A DNA stretch of 59,028 bases from assembly GCA_013003065.1 (NCBI GenBank), contig JABDLI010000320.1, positions 1-59,028 on the forward strand. Direction: 5' to 3'. Made by a program: the position numbers and the translations under genes. Shown one piece after another: positions 9,112-18,634 of the stretch. Positions within the stretch are counted from its first letter, which is position 1. The number at the start of each line of letters is the position of its first letter. The notes beneath the pieces are model-generated. The model had not been told where the DNA came from. It did not search any database and worked only from the letters and a program-made list of their open reading frames with translations. The DNA is from Phycisphaerales bacterium (GTDB lineage Bacteria > Planctomycetota > Phycisphaerae > Phycisphaerales > SM1A02).

Positions 9112-12094
9112 CCGGCGCTCCCTCGCCGTCGTTGCCGCGGGCGCGTCGCTTGGCGGCCAGGAGCCGGCTCGTGTAGTCGCCGTCACCGTCGTCGCCTTCC
9201 GGCGGACCAGCGTCGGTCTCGGGTCGACCCCCGACGCGGGGCGACGTGCCGGCCGTGGCGGGTCCGCCGCTCGTCTCTGCCGCCACGTCGACCGCGGGGA
9301 CGTCCGAGGCATCGGCGTCGAACCGCGATCGCGCCGCCAGCGGGTCCGCCCGCTCCGCGGACTGCGACTTCGTCCTCTTCCACGCGTCGAGCGTCCCGGC
9401 CCCCACCGCCGCGCGGCGGCTCACGGCGCTGCGGGCGGCCGCCGCGGCCTCGGTGGGATCGATCGAGAGACGCCGGGCGGCGACGTCGAGGACAAGCAAC
9501 GCGGCGGCGATCATCGCCAGCAGATCCCACATGCGTTTCATCGATCGCGGCACCTCGAGGGCCGTGCGGTCGAAGAGATCCGCGAGCGCCGGGTCACCGC
9601 CGGCGAGAACGCGCCCGCCGGTGTCGCGGGCGAGCGCTTCCAGCAGTGCCGCGTTGTGCTTCACGGTGCGGAACTCACCCGGGTAGGGCACGGTCACCGC
9701 CGCCTGGATGTTGCCCTGGGCCGTGGCCGTGCCGTCGGTGCTCTCGTACCCGATGTTGATGAGGTACGCCCCGGCTTCGTCCGTGTCGAACTGGCCGCGG
9801 TAGAGACCCGGACCGGTCTGCTGCAGCGTCACCTCGACCGGTTCGTGGTCGGGACGCAGGACGATCGCGCTCGTGTTCAGGAAGTTGAGGCTCGACGCGT
9901 CCGCGTCGGTGGCCTCGAGCTCGACGATCGCCTGGTCGCCCTCGAACCGCGTGTTCACGTGCAGGTTCGACGGCGTGCTCGGCCGCATCGACCAGCGGAT
10001 GGCCTGCTCCCAGAAGGCCTGGAAACGCTCCCAGCTCGCCCACGCCGCGCCCCACAGGCTGGACACGTCGCTCGTGTAGGCGATCGTGCGCCCCAGGCCG
10101 TAATTCCACGACGCGAGGAGCGGATCGCGGCCGTCGCTCGTCGGCACCACCATCGCCGTGTTCGCGAGCCCCTCGCGTTTGGCGGTCAGGACGTACCCGT
10201 CGATCGTCGGCACCGAGCCGAAGCCCTGCGTCGGACCCGGGAGCTGGCTGACGACCTGCGGCTGGAAGGTCTCCCCGTCCTGGATGAGCGAGCGGGAGAC
10301 GATCCGCGCTTCCTTGATGAAGATCTGCGGGAGCTGCTTGGGGTTCTTCACGTTGTAGAACTGTCCGCCGGTCTTCTCCGCCACCGCCTGCATCCGCCCG
10401 CGATCGAGCGGCGTGCCGTGCCCCCCCACCATGACCGTGGTGACCGTCACCTTCTTGTCGGCGAACTCTTTCAGCAGCTGCGTGCTCGGTGGCTGCGGGT
10501 CGCCGTCTGAGATGATGATGGTGTGCCGCTGGGCCGCGGTCGTGTTCATGAGACCCTGGAGCGCGAGCTGCATCGACGGCGCGAAGGTGGGCATGTCGCC
10601 GACCTGCATCGTCTTGGTCGAGTCGAGGGCCGCCGTCTTGTCACCCAGGCGTTGCATGGGAAACGCCCAACGGCATCCCTGGAAACCGTCCTGGGCCCCC
10701 CAGTTGAACTCGATGATGCCGACGTAGTCGAGCCGGCTGAGCGCGTCGATGGCCGCCTGCGCGACCTGCTGGCCCCAGAAGTTGCCCTGCGCCATCTCGC
10801 AGGAGTGCATGATGAGCGCGAGCGCGCCGGCCGGCATCTGACGCGTGGCCGGCGGGTTGAGATCGACCGGCAGCGTCTTGGCGACCTCGGAGTCGATCCA
10901 GCCCCCGGCGCCGAACGACTGATTGCCGCCGATCATCACGAGCCCGCCCCCGAGGTCGTGGACGTAGGCGTGGAGCATCCGATCCTGCTCCTGATCGAAC
11001 GACCACCGCGCGGTGTTCACGAGGATGACGCTGTCGTAGCCGCTGAGCGCGACGAGGCCACCGTCGAGCGTTGTCGGTGATCGCAGCTCGACCGTGATGC
11101 CGCTCGCGCGGAGGGCCGCCGCGAGGAACTGGGTGGAGCCGACGTCGTCGGCCACCAGCAGGACCTTGCCTTCGCCGCCCACGAACGTGACCGACATCGC
11201 CGTGTTGTTGCGATCGATCGCGTCGGCCGCGGGGTCGTCGGGCACGAAGACCGCTTCGAACCGCTGCGGCCCCGAGGCGTCGAGGCTGATCATCTGCTCC
11301 AGCGCGTTCGGACCCGGATCCAGCTCGACGGCGAGACCATCTCCGGGCTCGGCGCCGTTGAGGTCGAGCGGCTCGCCGTTCATCGACAGCCGCACCGTCC
11401 CCCGCGTGCGGGTCTGGCTGCGCAAGACCATCCGCACCCGCGCGGTCTGCCCCTCCCGGGCGCGAGCCGGCGTCACGACCCGCTCGAAGAGCACCTCGTT
11501 GGGATACTCGTACTCCAGCGGCAGCACGTCGATGGGCACGCCGTTGGCGCGGGCGATCTCCGCCGCCGCCAGCACGCTGTCGGTCGTCTCGTTGCCGTCG
11601 GACGCGAGGACGATGCGGTTCGCCGTGTCGTTCGGCATGATCGCGAGCGCCAACCGCACGGCGGCGGCGAGGTTCGTGGCCGAGGGATCACCGTCGTCGG
11701 CGCCGACCGTGATGGCGCTGTACGAGTCGGGCATGGCCGTGATGCTCGCGTCCCGCGCGATCGTCACCACCGCAACCCGATCCTCCCGACGCTCCTTGGC
11801 CTCCACCGCCTTCGTGAGAAAGTCGAGCGCCGAGGTCTTGAGGGCCATCGGCACGGACTGACTGCGATCGATCAGGACCGTGACCGTCAGGCCCTCGCCC
11901 CGCCGCACCCAGCTCGGCTGGGCGAGGGCGAGCGCCAGCGTCGCGATGAGCACCGTGCGGAGCGTGAGCGTGGTCCACACCTTCGCTCGCGACAATCCGC
12001 CGCGGCTCCGCCACGCGATGAGGATCGCGGGGACGAGCAGCAGGAGCAACGCGAGCCAGATCGGCTGATCGAACCGGATGGGCATTGGCCGCAT
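9104..12094 (-). CDS. Large vWA / amidotransferase-like membrane protein
   Basis: The product has 996 residues. Two N-terminal membrane segments (about 13-28 and 42-60) precede a vWA domain with the metal motif DRSQS at 76-80. A class I glutamine-amidotransferase-like Rossmann region follows (GGEGKVLLVADD onward). A second vWA-like fold has lost the canonical DxSxS (it reads IMHSCEMAQGN) but keeps HTIIISDGDPQ. A last membrane helix (WDLLAMIAAALLVLDVAA) precedes a long charged disordered tail. Most of the protein should be periplasmic. Giant proteins of this layout accompany MoxR/DUF58 genes. The start was chosen at the ATG before the first membrane segment, and the stop overlaps moxR. Confidence 0.85.
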   Translation of the reverse strand: MRPMPIRFDQPIWLALLLLLVPAILIAWRSRGGLSRAKVWTTLTLRTVLIATLALALAQPSWVRRGEGLTVTVLIDRSQSVPMALKTSALDFLTKAVEAKERREDRVAVVTIARDASITAMPDSYSAITVGADDGDPSATNLAAAVRLALAIMPNDTANRIVLASDGNETTDSVLAAAEIARANGVPIDVLPLEYEYPNEVLFERVVTPARAREGQTARVRMVLRSQTRTRGTVRLSMNGEPLDLNGAEPGDGLAVELDPGPNALEQMISLDASGPQRFEAVFVPDDPAADAIDRNNTAMSVTFVGGEGKVLLVADDVGSTQFLAAALRASGITVELRSPTTLDGGLVALSGYDSVILVNTARWSFDQEQDRMLHAYVHDLGGGLVMIGGNQSFGAGGWIDSEVAKTLPVDLNPPATRQMPAGALALIMHSCEMAQGNFWGQQVAQAAIDALSRLDYVGIIEFNWGAQDGFQGCRWAFPMQRLGDKTAALDSTKTMQVGDMPTFAPSMQLALQGLMNTTAAQRHTIIISDGDPQPPSTQLLKEFADKKVTVTTVMVGGHGTPLDRGRMQAVAEKTGGQFYNVKNPKQLPQIFIKEARIVSRSLIQDGETFQPQVVSQLPGPTQGFGSVPTIDGYVLTAKREGLANTAMVVPTSDGRDPLLASWNYGLGRTIAYTSDVSSLWGAAWASWERFQAFWEQAIRWSMRPSTPSNLHVNTRFEGDQAIVELEATDADASSLNFLNTSAIVLRPDHEPVEVTLQQTGPGLYRGQFDTDEAGAYLINIGYESTDGTATAQGNIQAAVTVPYPGEFRTVKHNAALLEALARDTGGRVLAGGDPALADLFDRTALEVPRSMKRMWDLLAMIAAALLVLDVAARRLSIDPTEAAAAARSAVSRRAAVGAGTLDAWKRTKSQSAERADPLAARSRFDADASDVPAVDVAAETSGGPATAGTSPRVGGRPETDAGPPEGDDGDGDYTSRLLAAKRRARGNDGEGAPDA

Positions 12095-12176
12095 GGCCTC
12101 CACACGCCAGAAGGAGACGGTAGGCGCCCGCCCGCGTTCGGGACGGGCGCCGACGCCCACGGGAACATCGGCCCTG

Positions 12177-14708
12177 CTAGGGCTCGGGCATCCGCTGCAC
12201 GCGGTTGTTGCCGGAGTCCAGGACGTACACCGATCCCCCCACGCTGCTCACGCCCCAAGGATATCGCAGCGCACCGGCACTCGCTCCAACCGTGCCGTAG
12301 AGCCCGCGGGGGGTGCCGTCGGGGTCGAACCGCTGGAGACGGTTGTTGCCGAATTCCGCGACGAGCACCGTGCCGTCGGAGAGAAACGTCAGTCCGTAGG
12401 GGTAATGCAGCTCGCCGAGGCCGTTGCCGGGCGCTCCGATCTGGCGGAGCGGACGGCCGCGCGGATCGGTGACGAGGATCCGGTGATTGCAGGCATCGGT
12501 GATGAAGAGCTCGGTCCCGCCGGGATCGAACTCGATCGACTGGGGGCGGCTGAACTCGCCCGGCCCGTTCCCGAGCGACCCGAACTCGAACTCGTAGGTG
12601 CCGTCGGGCGCGAAGACCTGAATGCGGTCGTGCCCTCCGTACTCGGCGACGTACAGCCGGCCCTCCGGCCCGAAGGCGATGTCGGTCGGGTAGATGAACT
12701 CGCCCGGGCCCTTGCCGTACGAGCCGAACCGGAGCACCTCCTCGCCGTCCGCCGTGTAGGCGATGATCCGGTAGTAATGGGTGTCCGCGACGAAGACACG
12801 CCCGTCCGGGGCGACGCTGACCCCCGTGGGCTTGCCCTGCTCCCGCGCCGGCATCTGCCACTGGATCTGGGGTGTGCCATCGAGTCCGTACCGCTGGACC
12901 CGCGCCGTCTTGTCGACGACATACACCCGCCCCCGCTCCCGGTCGACGTCGATGCAACGCGGGTAGCTGAACTGACCGAGCGCGGTCCCGTTGCTGCCGA
13001 AGACGAGGTCGACCGGCAGCGGCCCGGCCTCGCCCGGATCGCGGCACCCGGTGAGCATCACGCCCGCCACCGCGAAGACGCCGACCAGCCCGGACCTCCG
13101 CAGCGGCCGCCGCCCCCGCGTGACCCACGCCACCGCGATGATCGCCGCCGCGGCCAGAGCGCCCAGCATCATGAGGACCGCCGCGTTGACGACGGTCTCC
13201 GGACGCTGATAGTGCATCGCATTCAGCAACGCGACGGAGAGCGCCCCCGATCCCGGAGGTTGCACGCGGGCCGTCACCGTGATCTCCCCGAAAGAGAGAA
13301 CCGCGACGGTCGCGACCACGCAGGCCGCGGCGGTGGTGATCCGCGGTCCCCCCGCCCGCCAGAGAGCCCACCCGCTCGTGACCCCGTCGAGCCGCCGGAG
13401 GTCGCCCGTTGTCCGCGGCTCCCGCGTGGCGCACCACCAGGCAAACAACGCCGCGATGAAGCCGAAGCGTGTGAGATGCGCCAGCACGAGCACGGCCGGC
13501 GTGCGGTAGAGACCGTCCGCGAGAACGCCGCCGAGCCAGGCCGGCTGGTTGTACGCGGCCTCGATCGCCACGCCCGCGATCGTTCCCGGCACGAGGGCGG
13601 CGACGAGCCACAGGAGCGTCTGAAGACGGGCCAACCGGTGACGCCAGCCGCCAGGCGTACCGTGCCAGAGCACGGTCAGCCCCACCATCACGATGGCCGC
13701 CACCGTCCCGCTGACAACCGCGCCCGCGACGGCCGCGGCCGCCGACGCTCCGTAGAGATCGATGAACAATCGCATCGCCCCGGCGGGAGCTCTTCCGCAC
13801 CGGACCAGCAGCCAGAGGAGCGGCGTCCCGACGAACAAGAGCCAGATCAGCGCGGCGCCTCCCGCGGCGACCATCGACGCGCGCGTCGCGGACGCGACGC
13901 CCCCCGCCCGTCCGCCCAGCAGCCGCATCAGCGTGAGGCCGCCGAGCAGCGCGACGACGAGGGCCGGCCACGCGTTGCCGACGACCGTCACCACGCTCGC
14001 CCCGGCCGCGTCCCGGGCCCGCAGCTCGTTGCCGTACGTGAAGATCTGCGCGAGATCGAAACAGGTGGTGTTCGCGAAGACCGCACAGAAGACGAGCGTG
14101 GCCCCGGTGAGCAACCCCCGCGCGTCCGCGCGCCCCCGGGCCAGCCCCCGGCGCCACCGACCGGCGCCGTCGATCCGCAGGAGATCCAGGCGGTGCCCGG
14201 AGGCGTGCGTCGACGCCGCAGCGACGCACCAGGCGACGAGGGGCCACCCCCACGCCACCAACGCCAGCACGAGCGTCGCGGCACGCATCGGACCGATCGC
14301 GTCGTTCCTCACCGCCCAGGCGTAGAGCGCCGAATCGGCCGGCCACGCCTGCCACCACGTGTAGAACAGGACGTACGACGGCAGACACAGTGGCACCAGC
14401 GTGAGCGCGGCCACGAGCGTGGCGGCGGTCCGCATCCGGCGGCCGGGCGTTGACAGCATCGATCCGAGCACCCGGCCGGGCAACCAGCCGATGGCGGTGG
14501 CGAGACCAGCCACGAGCAGGGCGGAGCCCACCGTCTTCGCGAACAGACCCGGAAGCGACGCCCCCGCCCAGTCGGCGGCCGGACCCGTCTCGCCGCCGCC
14601 GCCCGTCGCGATGAGGACGCACAACGCGACCCCCGGCATCACGACGACGGCGACGAGCGCGAGCACCGCGCCGATCGGGCTGAGCGCCGGTCTACTCTTC
14701 GCGCTCAA
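12177..14708 (-). CDS. Iron-type ABC permease fused to an NHL-repeat propeller
   Basis: An 843-residue protein in two parts. Residues 1-540 have about twelve membrane segments in two halves, like FbpB-type ferric iron permeases. Degenerate ATPase-contact loops appear as LLRIDGAGRWRRG and LRRLDGVTSG. At about 538-555 a basic stretch, a hydrophobic run and LTGC at 552-555 look exactly like a lipoprotein signal. From 576 to the end there are about six NHL repeats (YPTDIAFGPEGRLYVAEYGG, GPGEFSRPQSIEFDPGG), an extracytoplasmic six-bladed propeller. No in-frame stop separates the parts. A GTG just before the basic stretch could start a separate lipoprotein. The start overlaps the binding-protein gene by 17 bases. 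The partner ATPase is not encoded in the window. Confidence 0.8.
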   Translation of the reverse strand: MSAKSRPALSPIGAVLALVAVVVMPGVALCVLIATGGGGETGPAADWAGASLPGLFAKTVGSALLVAGLATAIGWLPGRVLGSMLSTPGRRMRTAATLVAALTLVPLCLPSYVLFYTWWQAWPADSALYAWAVRNDAIGPMRAATLVLALVAWGWPLVAWCVAAASTHASGHRLDLLRIDGAGRWRRGLARGRADARGLLTGATLVFCAVFANTTCFDLAQIFTYGNELRARDAAGASVVTVVGNAWPALVVALLGGLTLMRLLGGRAGGVASATRASMVAAGGAALIWLLFVGTPLLWLLVRCGRAPAGAMRLFIDLYGASAAAAVAGAVVSGTVAAIVMVGLTVLWHGTPGGWRHRLARLQTLLWLVAALVPGTIAGVAIEAAYNQPAWLGGVLADGLYRTPAVLVLAHLTRFGFIAALFAWWCATREPRTTGDLRRLDGVTSGWALWRAGGPRITTAAACVVATVAVLSFGEITVTARVQPPGSGALSVALLNAMHYQRPETVVNAAVLMMLGALAAAAIIAVAWVTRGRRPLRRSGLVGVFAVAGVMLTGCRDPGEAGPLPVDLVFGSNGTALGQFSYPRCIDVDRERGRVYVVDKTARVQRYGLDGTPQIQWQMPAREQGKPTGVSVAPDGRVFVADTHYYRIIAYTADGEEVLRFGSYGKGPGEFIYPTDIAFGPEGRLYVAEYGGHDRIQVFAPDGTYEFEFGSLGNGPGEFSRPQSIEFDPGGTELFITDACNHRILVTDPRGRPLRQIGAPGNGLGELHYPYGLTFLSDGTVLVAEFGNNRLQRFDPDGTPRGLYGTVGASAGALRYPWGVSSVGGSVYVLDSGNNRVQRMPEP

Positions 14709-15795
14709 AAGGGTCGTTCCCGTCAGTGTCGCGAGCCGGTCGCGTGGCCGGATCGGCCGTCCCGCCGATGATCTTCATCGCCATCGCCACGGCGGCCAGA
14801 CGGTTGGCGGCGGCCCGCCGGTAGTCAACGGCAAGCGGATCGGGAATCGCATGGCCGCCCGTTCGGCCCGGACCGAGCGGCGTGTTCGCGCTCTCCGATT
14901 CGGCGAGCCACCGCTCTACCCGCTCCGAGAGAAGGAAGTCCACGAGCCGCCCCGCCGCGTCGGGGTTCGGGCCGCCCGCCACGCGGGCCACCGTGTTGGG
15001 AATGAGCAGCGTGCCGTTCCCCGGCTCGGCCTCGTGGGAGTGCGCGGCGAGCACGTAGTCGATCCGGTGGCCGCGGCGTCGCGCGGCGAGCACGTCGTCG
15101 GTGTCGGTCAGCCCCACGTCGGCGTCACCGTCGATGATCGCCTGCACGACGCCGGCGTTGCCGCTCGGCAGCATTCGAACGGCGTTGTCCCGCAGGCCCA
15201 TGAGAAACGCGGCGTAGTACCCCGGCATCGCCGTCCGGTCCCAGTGCGTCTTCATCGCGCCGAGATGACCACCGGTCGTACCGAACCGCGGATCGGCCAT
15301 GACGACGCGGCCGTCGAGGTAGCTGCGGGTGAGATCCGTCCAGCTCACGGGCCGGTCCGCCTCGGCAACGCGATCCGGGGCGTAGGCGATCACCCGCGCC
15401 CGCGCGGCAAAGCCGAACCAACGCCCGCCGGCATCCCGGTAGGCCGCCGGCCAGGTCTCCACGAGCGGCGACGTGTGGGCGGCGAAGATCCCTTCGTCGG
15501 CGAGCGCGATCGTCAGAAAGATCTCCGACGACCAGAACACGTCGGCCTGGGGGTGATCCCGCTCGCTGCGCAGGCGGGCGACGAGCCCGGTCGTCTTCTT
15601 GGCCTCGGTGTCGCCGACGAGCCGGACCTCGATCCCCGTCTCTTCGGCGAACATCGCCGCGACCTGTCGCGCGAGGTGTTCGTCGGCGGAGGCGTACAGC
15701 ACCACCTCGTCCGCCGGCTCACAGCCACCGGCCGCCCCGAGGCAGACCACCACGGCCGCCACGAGCCGCCCCCGGTATCGCCCGCGAGCCTGCAT
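14692..15795 (-). CDS. Extracellular solute-binding lipoprotein, iron ABC type
   Basis: From the chosen ATG the product has 367 residues. The lipoprotein signal MQARGRYRGRLVAAVVV leads to AAGGC with Cys25 as the lipidation site. The mature part has the family 1 binding-protein pattern (VVLYASADEHLARQVAAMF, DVFWSSEIF, PSGNAGVVQAIIDGDADVGLTDTDD, LLIPNTVARVAGGPNPDAAGRLVDFLL). This is common for Fe(3+)-binding proteins of the FbpA/FutA group. I did not identify the iron-ligand tyrosines with confidence. An alternative ATG nine codons upstream (15822) would overlap the previous gene by 23 bases. The gene precedes and overlaps the permease fusion, so they should work together in uptake. Confidence 0.85.
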   Translation of the reverse strand: MQARGRYRGRLVAAVVVCLGAAGGCEPADEVVLYASADEHLARQVAAMFAEETGIEVRLVGDTEAKKTTGLVARLRSERDHPQADVFWSSEIFLTIALADEGIFAAHTSPLVETWPAAYRDAGGRWFGFAARARVIAYAPDRVAEADRPVSWTDLTRSYLDGRVVMADPRFGTTGGHLGAMKTHWDRTAMPGYYAAFLMGLRDNAVRMLPSGNAGVVQAIIDGDADVGLTDTDDVLAARRRGHRIDYVLAAHSHEAEPGNGTLLIPNTVARVAGGPNPDAAGRLVDFLLSERVERWLAESESANTPLGPGRTGGHAIPDPLAVDYRRAAANRLAAVAMAMKIIGGTADPATRPARDTDGNDPFEREE

Positions 15796-15799
15796 GCGC

Positions 15800-17533
15800 T
15801 CAACCGCCGGACGTGGTTTCATCGCTCGCCGCGCCCGAACCCTCTCCAGCCCCCGGCGGGTCGGCCGGCGGCGTCTCCTCGACGGTCGTGACGGCCTCGA
15901 CCTGCCGTTGCAGCTCGCCGAAGTAGTGCTTTTGCGCCTCGTGGTAGCGACGCGGAAGCTGGTCCTCGTTCAGCGCCTCGTCGAACCCCTCGGCCGCTCC
16001 TTCGACGACCTGCTTGAGCTTCGCCTTGGACTCGCCGCGGATGGGCACGCCGTCGATGAGCATCGAGGCGATGATCTCGCCCTCGACCGTGGGCGTGTCG
16101 GCCTTGATGATCTTCGTTCCGACCGGCGTGCGCGACAGCGGCGCCGTGCCGCCCGCGCCCTGGCCGGGTCCACGCATTCCCGGACCCCACTGCTCGAGCG
16201 CCTGGGCCAGGTTCATGCCCTGGCCGAGCCCCATGCCCTGCGCTTGCGCCTGGTTCGCCGCGGCCTGCGCCTGCTGGAGCAGCTGCTGCATCTGCTCCAT
16301 CGCGTCGAGCTGGTTCATCATCTGCTGCGCGCCCTGCCCGAGCTGCCCGCCCTGCATTGCTTCGCCGAGCCCCTTGCAGGCGCCTCCGAGCCCTTCGCAC
16401 ATCTGCTGCGCGGCCTGCTGTGCCTGCATCATCTGCTGGAGCTGCTGCCGCTGCTGCTCGTTGAGGTTCTGGGCCTGCTCGATCGCCTGCTTGAGCGCTT
16501 CGGGGTTCTGCGCGAGCTGCGGGTTCATCCCGGCTCGTTGCAACGCTTCTTCGAGCGCCTTCTGCTGGCTCGCCAGCTTCTCGAGCTGCTCGGCGAGCTG
16601 CTCGAGCTGGGCCGCCAGCTTCTCCTTGGTCGCCTCGTCCATCTCCCCCGCCTCGATCTCGGCGAGCATCTTCTCCATCGCCTGCTTGGCCGCCTCGAAG
16701 TTGCCGTCGGCGAGCGCCTCGGCGAGCTCCCGTCCGGGGCCGTCGTCCGGCGGCTCCAGACCGGAGAGCATGTCCTTCAGCGCCCGCACGGTCTTGCCCT
16801 TTTCGCCGTTGACGATCTCGTCGAGCTTGCGGTTCAGCTCGGTCACCTTCTTCAGCGCCGTGCGTTTGATGTTCTCCGGCTCGTCGATCTGCCGCGCGCC
16901 CTCGGGGCTCAGCTCCTCGACGAGGCTGGCCAGCTCCGCTTTGAGCTGCGGCTTGTCCTCGACCACCTTGACGATCGCTTCCAGCGTCTGGTCCGTCTCG
17001 GCCCGGACCCGACGCGTCTGCTCCGCGTCCGGCTCGTCGCTGGCGAACAGGTCGAGCGGTTCCATGAGCAGCACGCCGCCGGCGAAGGCGAGGAGCAGCG
17101 GCGTCACCCACCACCGCTGCGGGGCGGAGACGGCGAAACGCCGGCGAAGCGTCTCACGCGACCGCGGGTCGCGGGCGACCGTCACGGCGTCCTCGACGGC
17201 GGCCATCGCGAACGCGTCATCGCGGTCGCGGCAGTGAAGCGCGGTGGAGAGCCGCTCGCGCAGATCCAGTCGCTGGTCGACCTCCACGGCAACCTCGATC
17301 TCCGACGCGCGGCGACGCGACCAGACCGCGAGCGCCGCACACGCCGCCAGGACACCGAGCGCCGGTGCGACCCACACCCACGGCACGAACGCGGCCGCCG
17401 GAAGGCGGTCGGCCACGGCCAGCACTGCCACCACCACGCCGGCGATGATCGCGACGACGTTGAGCGCAGAGAGGAAGCGGGTCAGCTCGAGCCGGCGGCT
17501 GGCTTGACGGAGGAGCGTCCGAATGTCGTTCAT
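15800..17533 (-). CDS. Gln-rich coiled-coil membrane protein (DUF4175-like layout)
   Basis: The product has 577 residues. A strong AGGAG sits six bases before the ATG of MNDIRTLLRQ. Two membrane segments near the N-terminus (about 22-40 and 50-68) are followed by EVAVEVDQRLDLRERLSTALH and a third hydrophobic segment near 145-160. A very long helical region (about 175-470) is rich in Glu, Gln, Lys and Met, including runs such as EQQRQQLQQMMQAQQAAQQM. The topology is like DUF4175-type proteins often found beside MoxR/vWA genes. It is the first gene of the seven-gene run, with its promoter in the 240-base divergent region. The function is unknown; a scaffold role is only inference. Confidence 0.75.
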   Translation of the reverse strand: MNDIRTLLRQASRRLELTRFLSALNVVAIIAGVVVAVLAVADRLPAAAFVPWVWVAPALGVLAACAALAVWSRRRASEIEVAVEVDQRLDLRERLSTALHCRDRDDAFAMAAVEDAVTVARDPRSRETLRRRFAVSAPQRWWVTPLLLAFAGGVLLMEPLDLFASDEPDAEQTRRVRAETDQTLEAIVKVVEDKPQLKAELASLVEELSPEGARQIDEPENIKRTALKKVTELNRKLDEIVNGEKGKTVRALKDMLSGLEPPDDGPGRELAEALADGNFEAAKQAMEKMLAEIEAGEMDEATKEKLAAQLEQLAEQLEKLASQQKALEEALQRAGMNPQLAQNPEALKQAIEQAQNLNEQQRQQLQQMMQAQQAAQQMCEGLGGACKGLGEAMQGGQLGQGAQQMMNQLDAMEQMQQLLQQAQAAANQAQAQGMGLGQGMNLAQALEQWGPGMRGPGQGAGGTAPLSRTPVGTKIIKADTPTVEGEIIASMLIDGVPIRGESKAKLKQVVEGAAEGFDEALNEDQLPRRYHEAQKHYFGELQRQVEAVTTVEETPPADPPGAGEGSGAASDETTSGG

Positions 17534-17773
17534 GAGGCTCTCCTGCTCGCGTGTCCCCGCGACGCGAGGACGGTCCATCGATCCGCCATCGTCTTCATCG
17601 ACCGGAGCCACCGGGCGGCGGCACCGATTGTCCCCCGTTGAACCCCCAAAGAGGACCGACTGAGCCGGGGCCTCCGATCGGCCGATATCATCTCATGGTA
17701 GGCCCGCTGGGGCCACGCATCGGCTGTTCCGCCGCGGCCACACGGCCGCTCCCCCCCGACAAGGACGCGTCCC

Positions 17774-18604
17774 ATGGCATTTCATTACCGCGCGACGAAG
17801 ATCTCCCTCGCCCTCGCGGCCGGCCTGGCCCTGGTGGCGGCCCTCCCCGCGGCCGGCCAGAGCGCGGCGGAGCTGCGGCGTGAGAACGAGCGACTCCGTG
17901 CCCGGGTCACCGATCTGGAGCAGCAGCTTCAGTCGCTGACCGAGCAGATCGCGCGGCTCCAGCAGCAGCTCACCGCCGCCGCCACCGCCGGCGGTACGAC
18001 CGTGCCTCCCTTCACGCCCGACCCGATCTCGATCGACGAGTCCAAACCGGACGCGAGCCCGCGGGCGTTGCTGGCAACGCTCACCGAGTCCTACCGGAGT
18101 ACGCTCGACGGGGTCGAGATGGGTGAGCCCGGCGATCCCACCCGCGTCGCCTTCGTCCGGCAGCTCAACCGGTGGATTGCCCGCGTGAACCGCGAGCACA
18201 AGATGCCCATCGAGTGGCACGTGCGGCACCTCGGGAGCATCGTTCCCGTGGGCCGGGGCTACCTTCTTCGGATGCAGGCGGTCGATCCGAAGACCGGCGC
18301 GACGCTCGGTGACCCCTTCGACGGCATCCTGTCGCGTTCGGTGCGGTCGCGTCTCCAGCAGCTCTCGCAACGCGGTCTGCTCGAGGATGTGCTCGTCCTG
18401 CGGGGCACCCTCGTCCCTCGCGTCATGTTCAACGAGGATCGTCTGACCGAGGGCCCGTTCAACAACCCGCCGATCATCGCGCCGATGGCCGAGTTCGGGT
18501 TCACCGTCAACGTCACGACGCTGCTGCCGCCTCGGGACGAGGACGAGCCGGCCCGCCGACGCGGAGCCGCGGCGACGCCCGCCGCCGGTGGCGACGGTCC
18601 CTGA
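17774..18604 (+). CDS. Secreted coiled-coil protein of unknown function
   Basis: A 276-residue protein with a signal peptide (about 1-28, cleavage after AAG). A heptad-like coiled coil follows (AELRRENERLRARVTDLEQQ, continuing to about residue 70), then a Thr/Pro linker and a globular domain of about 170 residues with no motif I recognise. AAGGA lies about nine bases before the ATG. The gene diverges from the MoxR-cluster operon across 240 bases. It converges on the zinc-ribbon gene, with a 10-bp tandem repeat between them. The heptads suggest oligomerisation in the periplasm. I do not recognise the family. Confidence 0.7.
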   Translation: MAFHYRATKISLALAAGLALVAALPAAGQSAAELRRENERLRARVTDLEQQLQSLTEQIARLQQQLTAAATAGGTTVPPFTPDPISIDESKPDASPRALLATLTESYRSTLDGVEMGEPGDPTRVAFVRQLNRWIARVNREHKMPIEWHVRHLGSIVPVGRGYLLRMQAVDPKTGATLGDPFDGILSRSVRSRLQQLSQRGLLEDVLVLRGTLVPRVMFNEDRLTEGPFNNPPIIAPMAEFGFTVNVTTLLPPRDEDEPARRRGAAATPAAGGDGP

Positions 18605-18634
18605 GACGAATGGGTCGCGGCGGCGGTGCACGTC

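Noticed and set aside
12177-14708. Permease-NHL fusion read as two adjacent genes
   Set aside because: There is no stop codon between the two parts and no ATG with a ribosome-binding sequence at the junction, so I annotate one gene. I list internal initiation as an open question in the findings.
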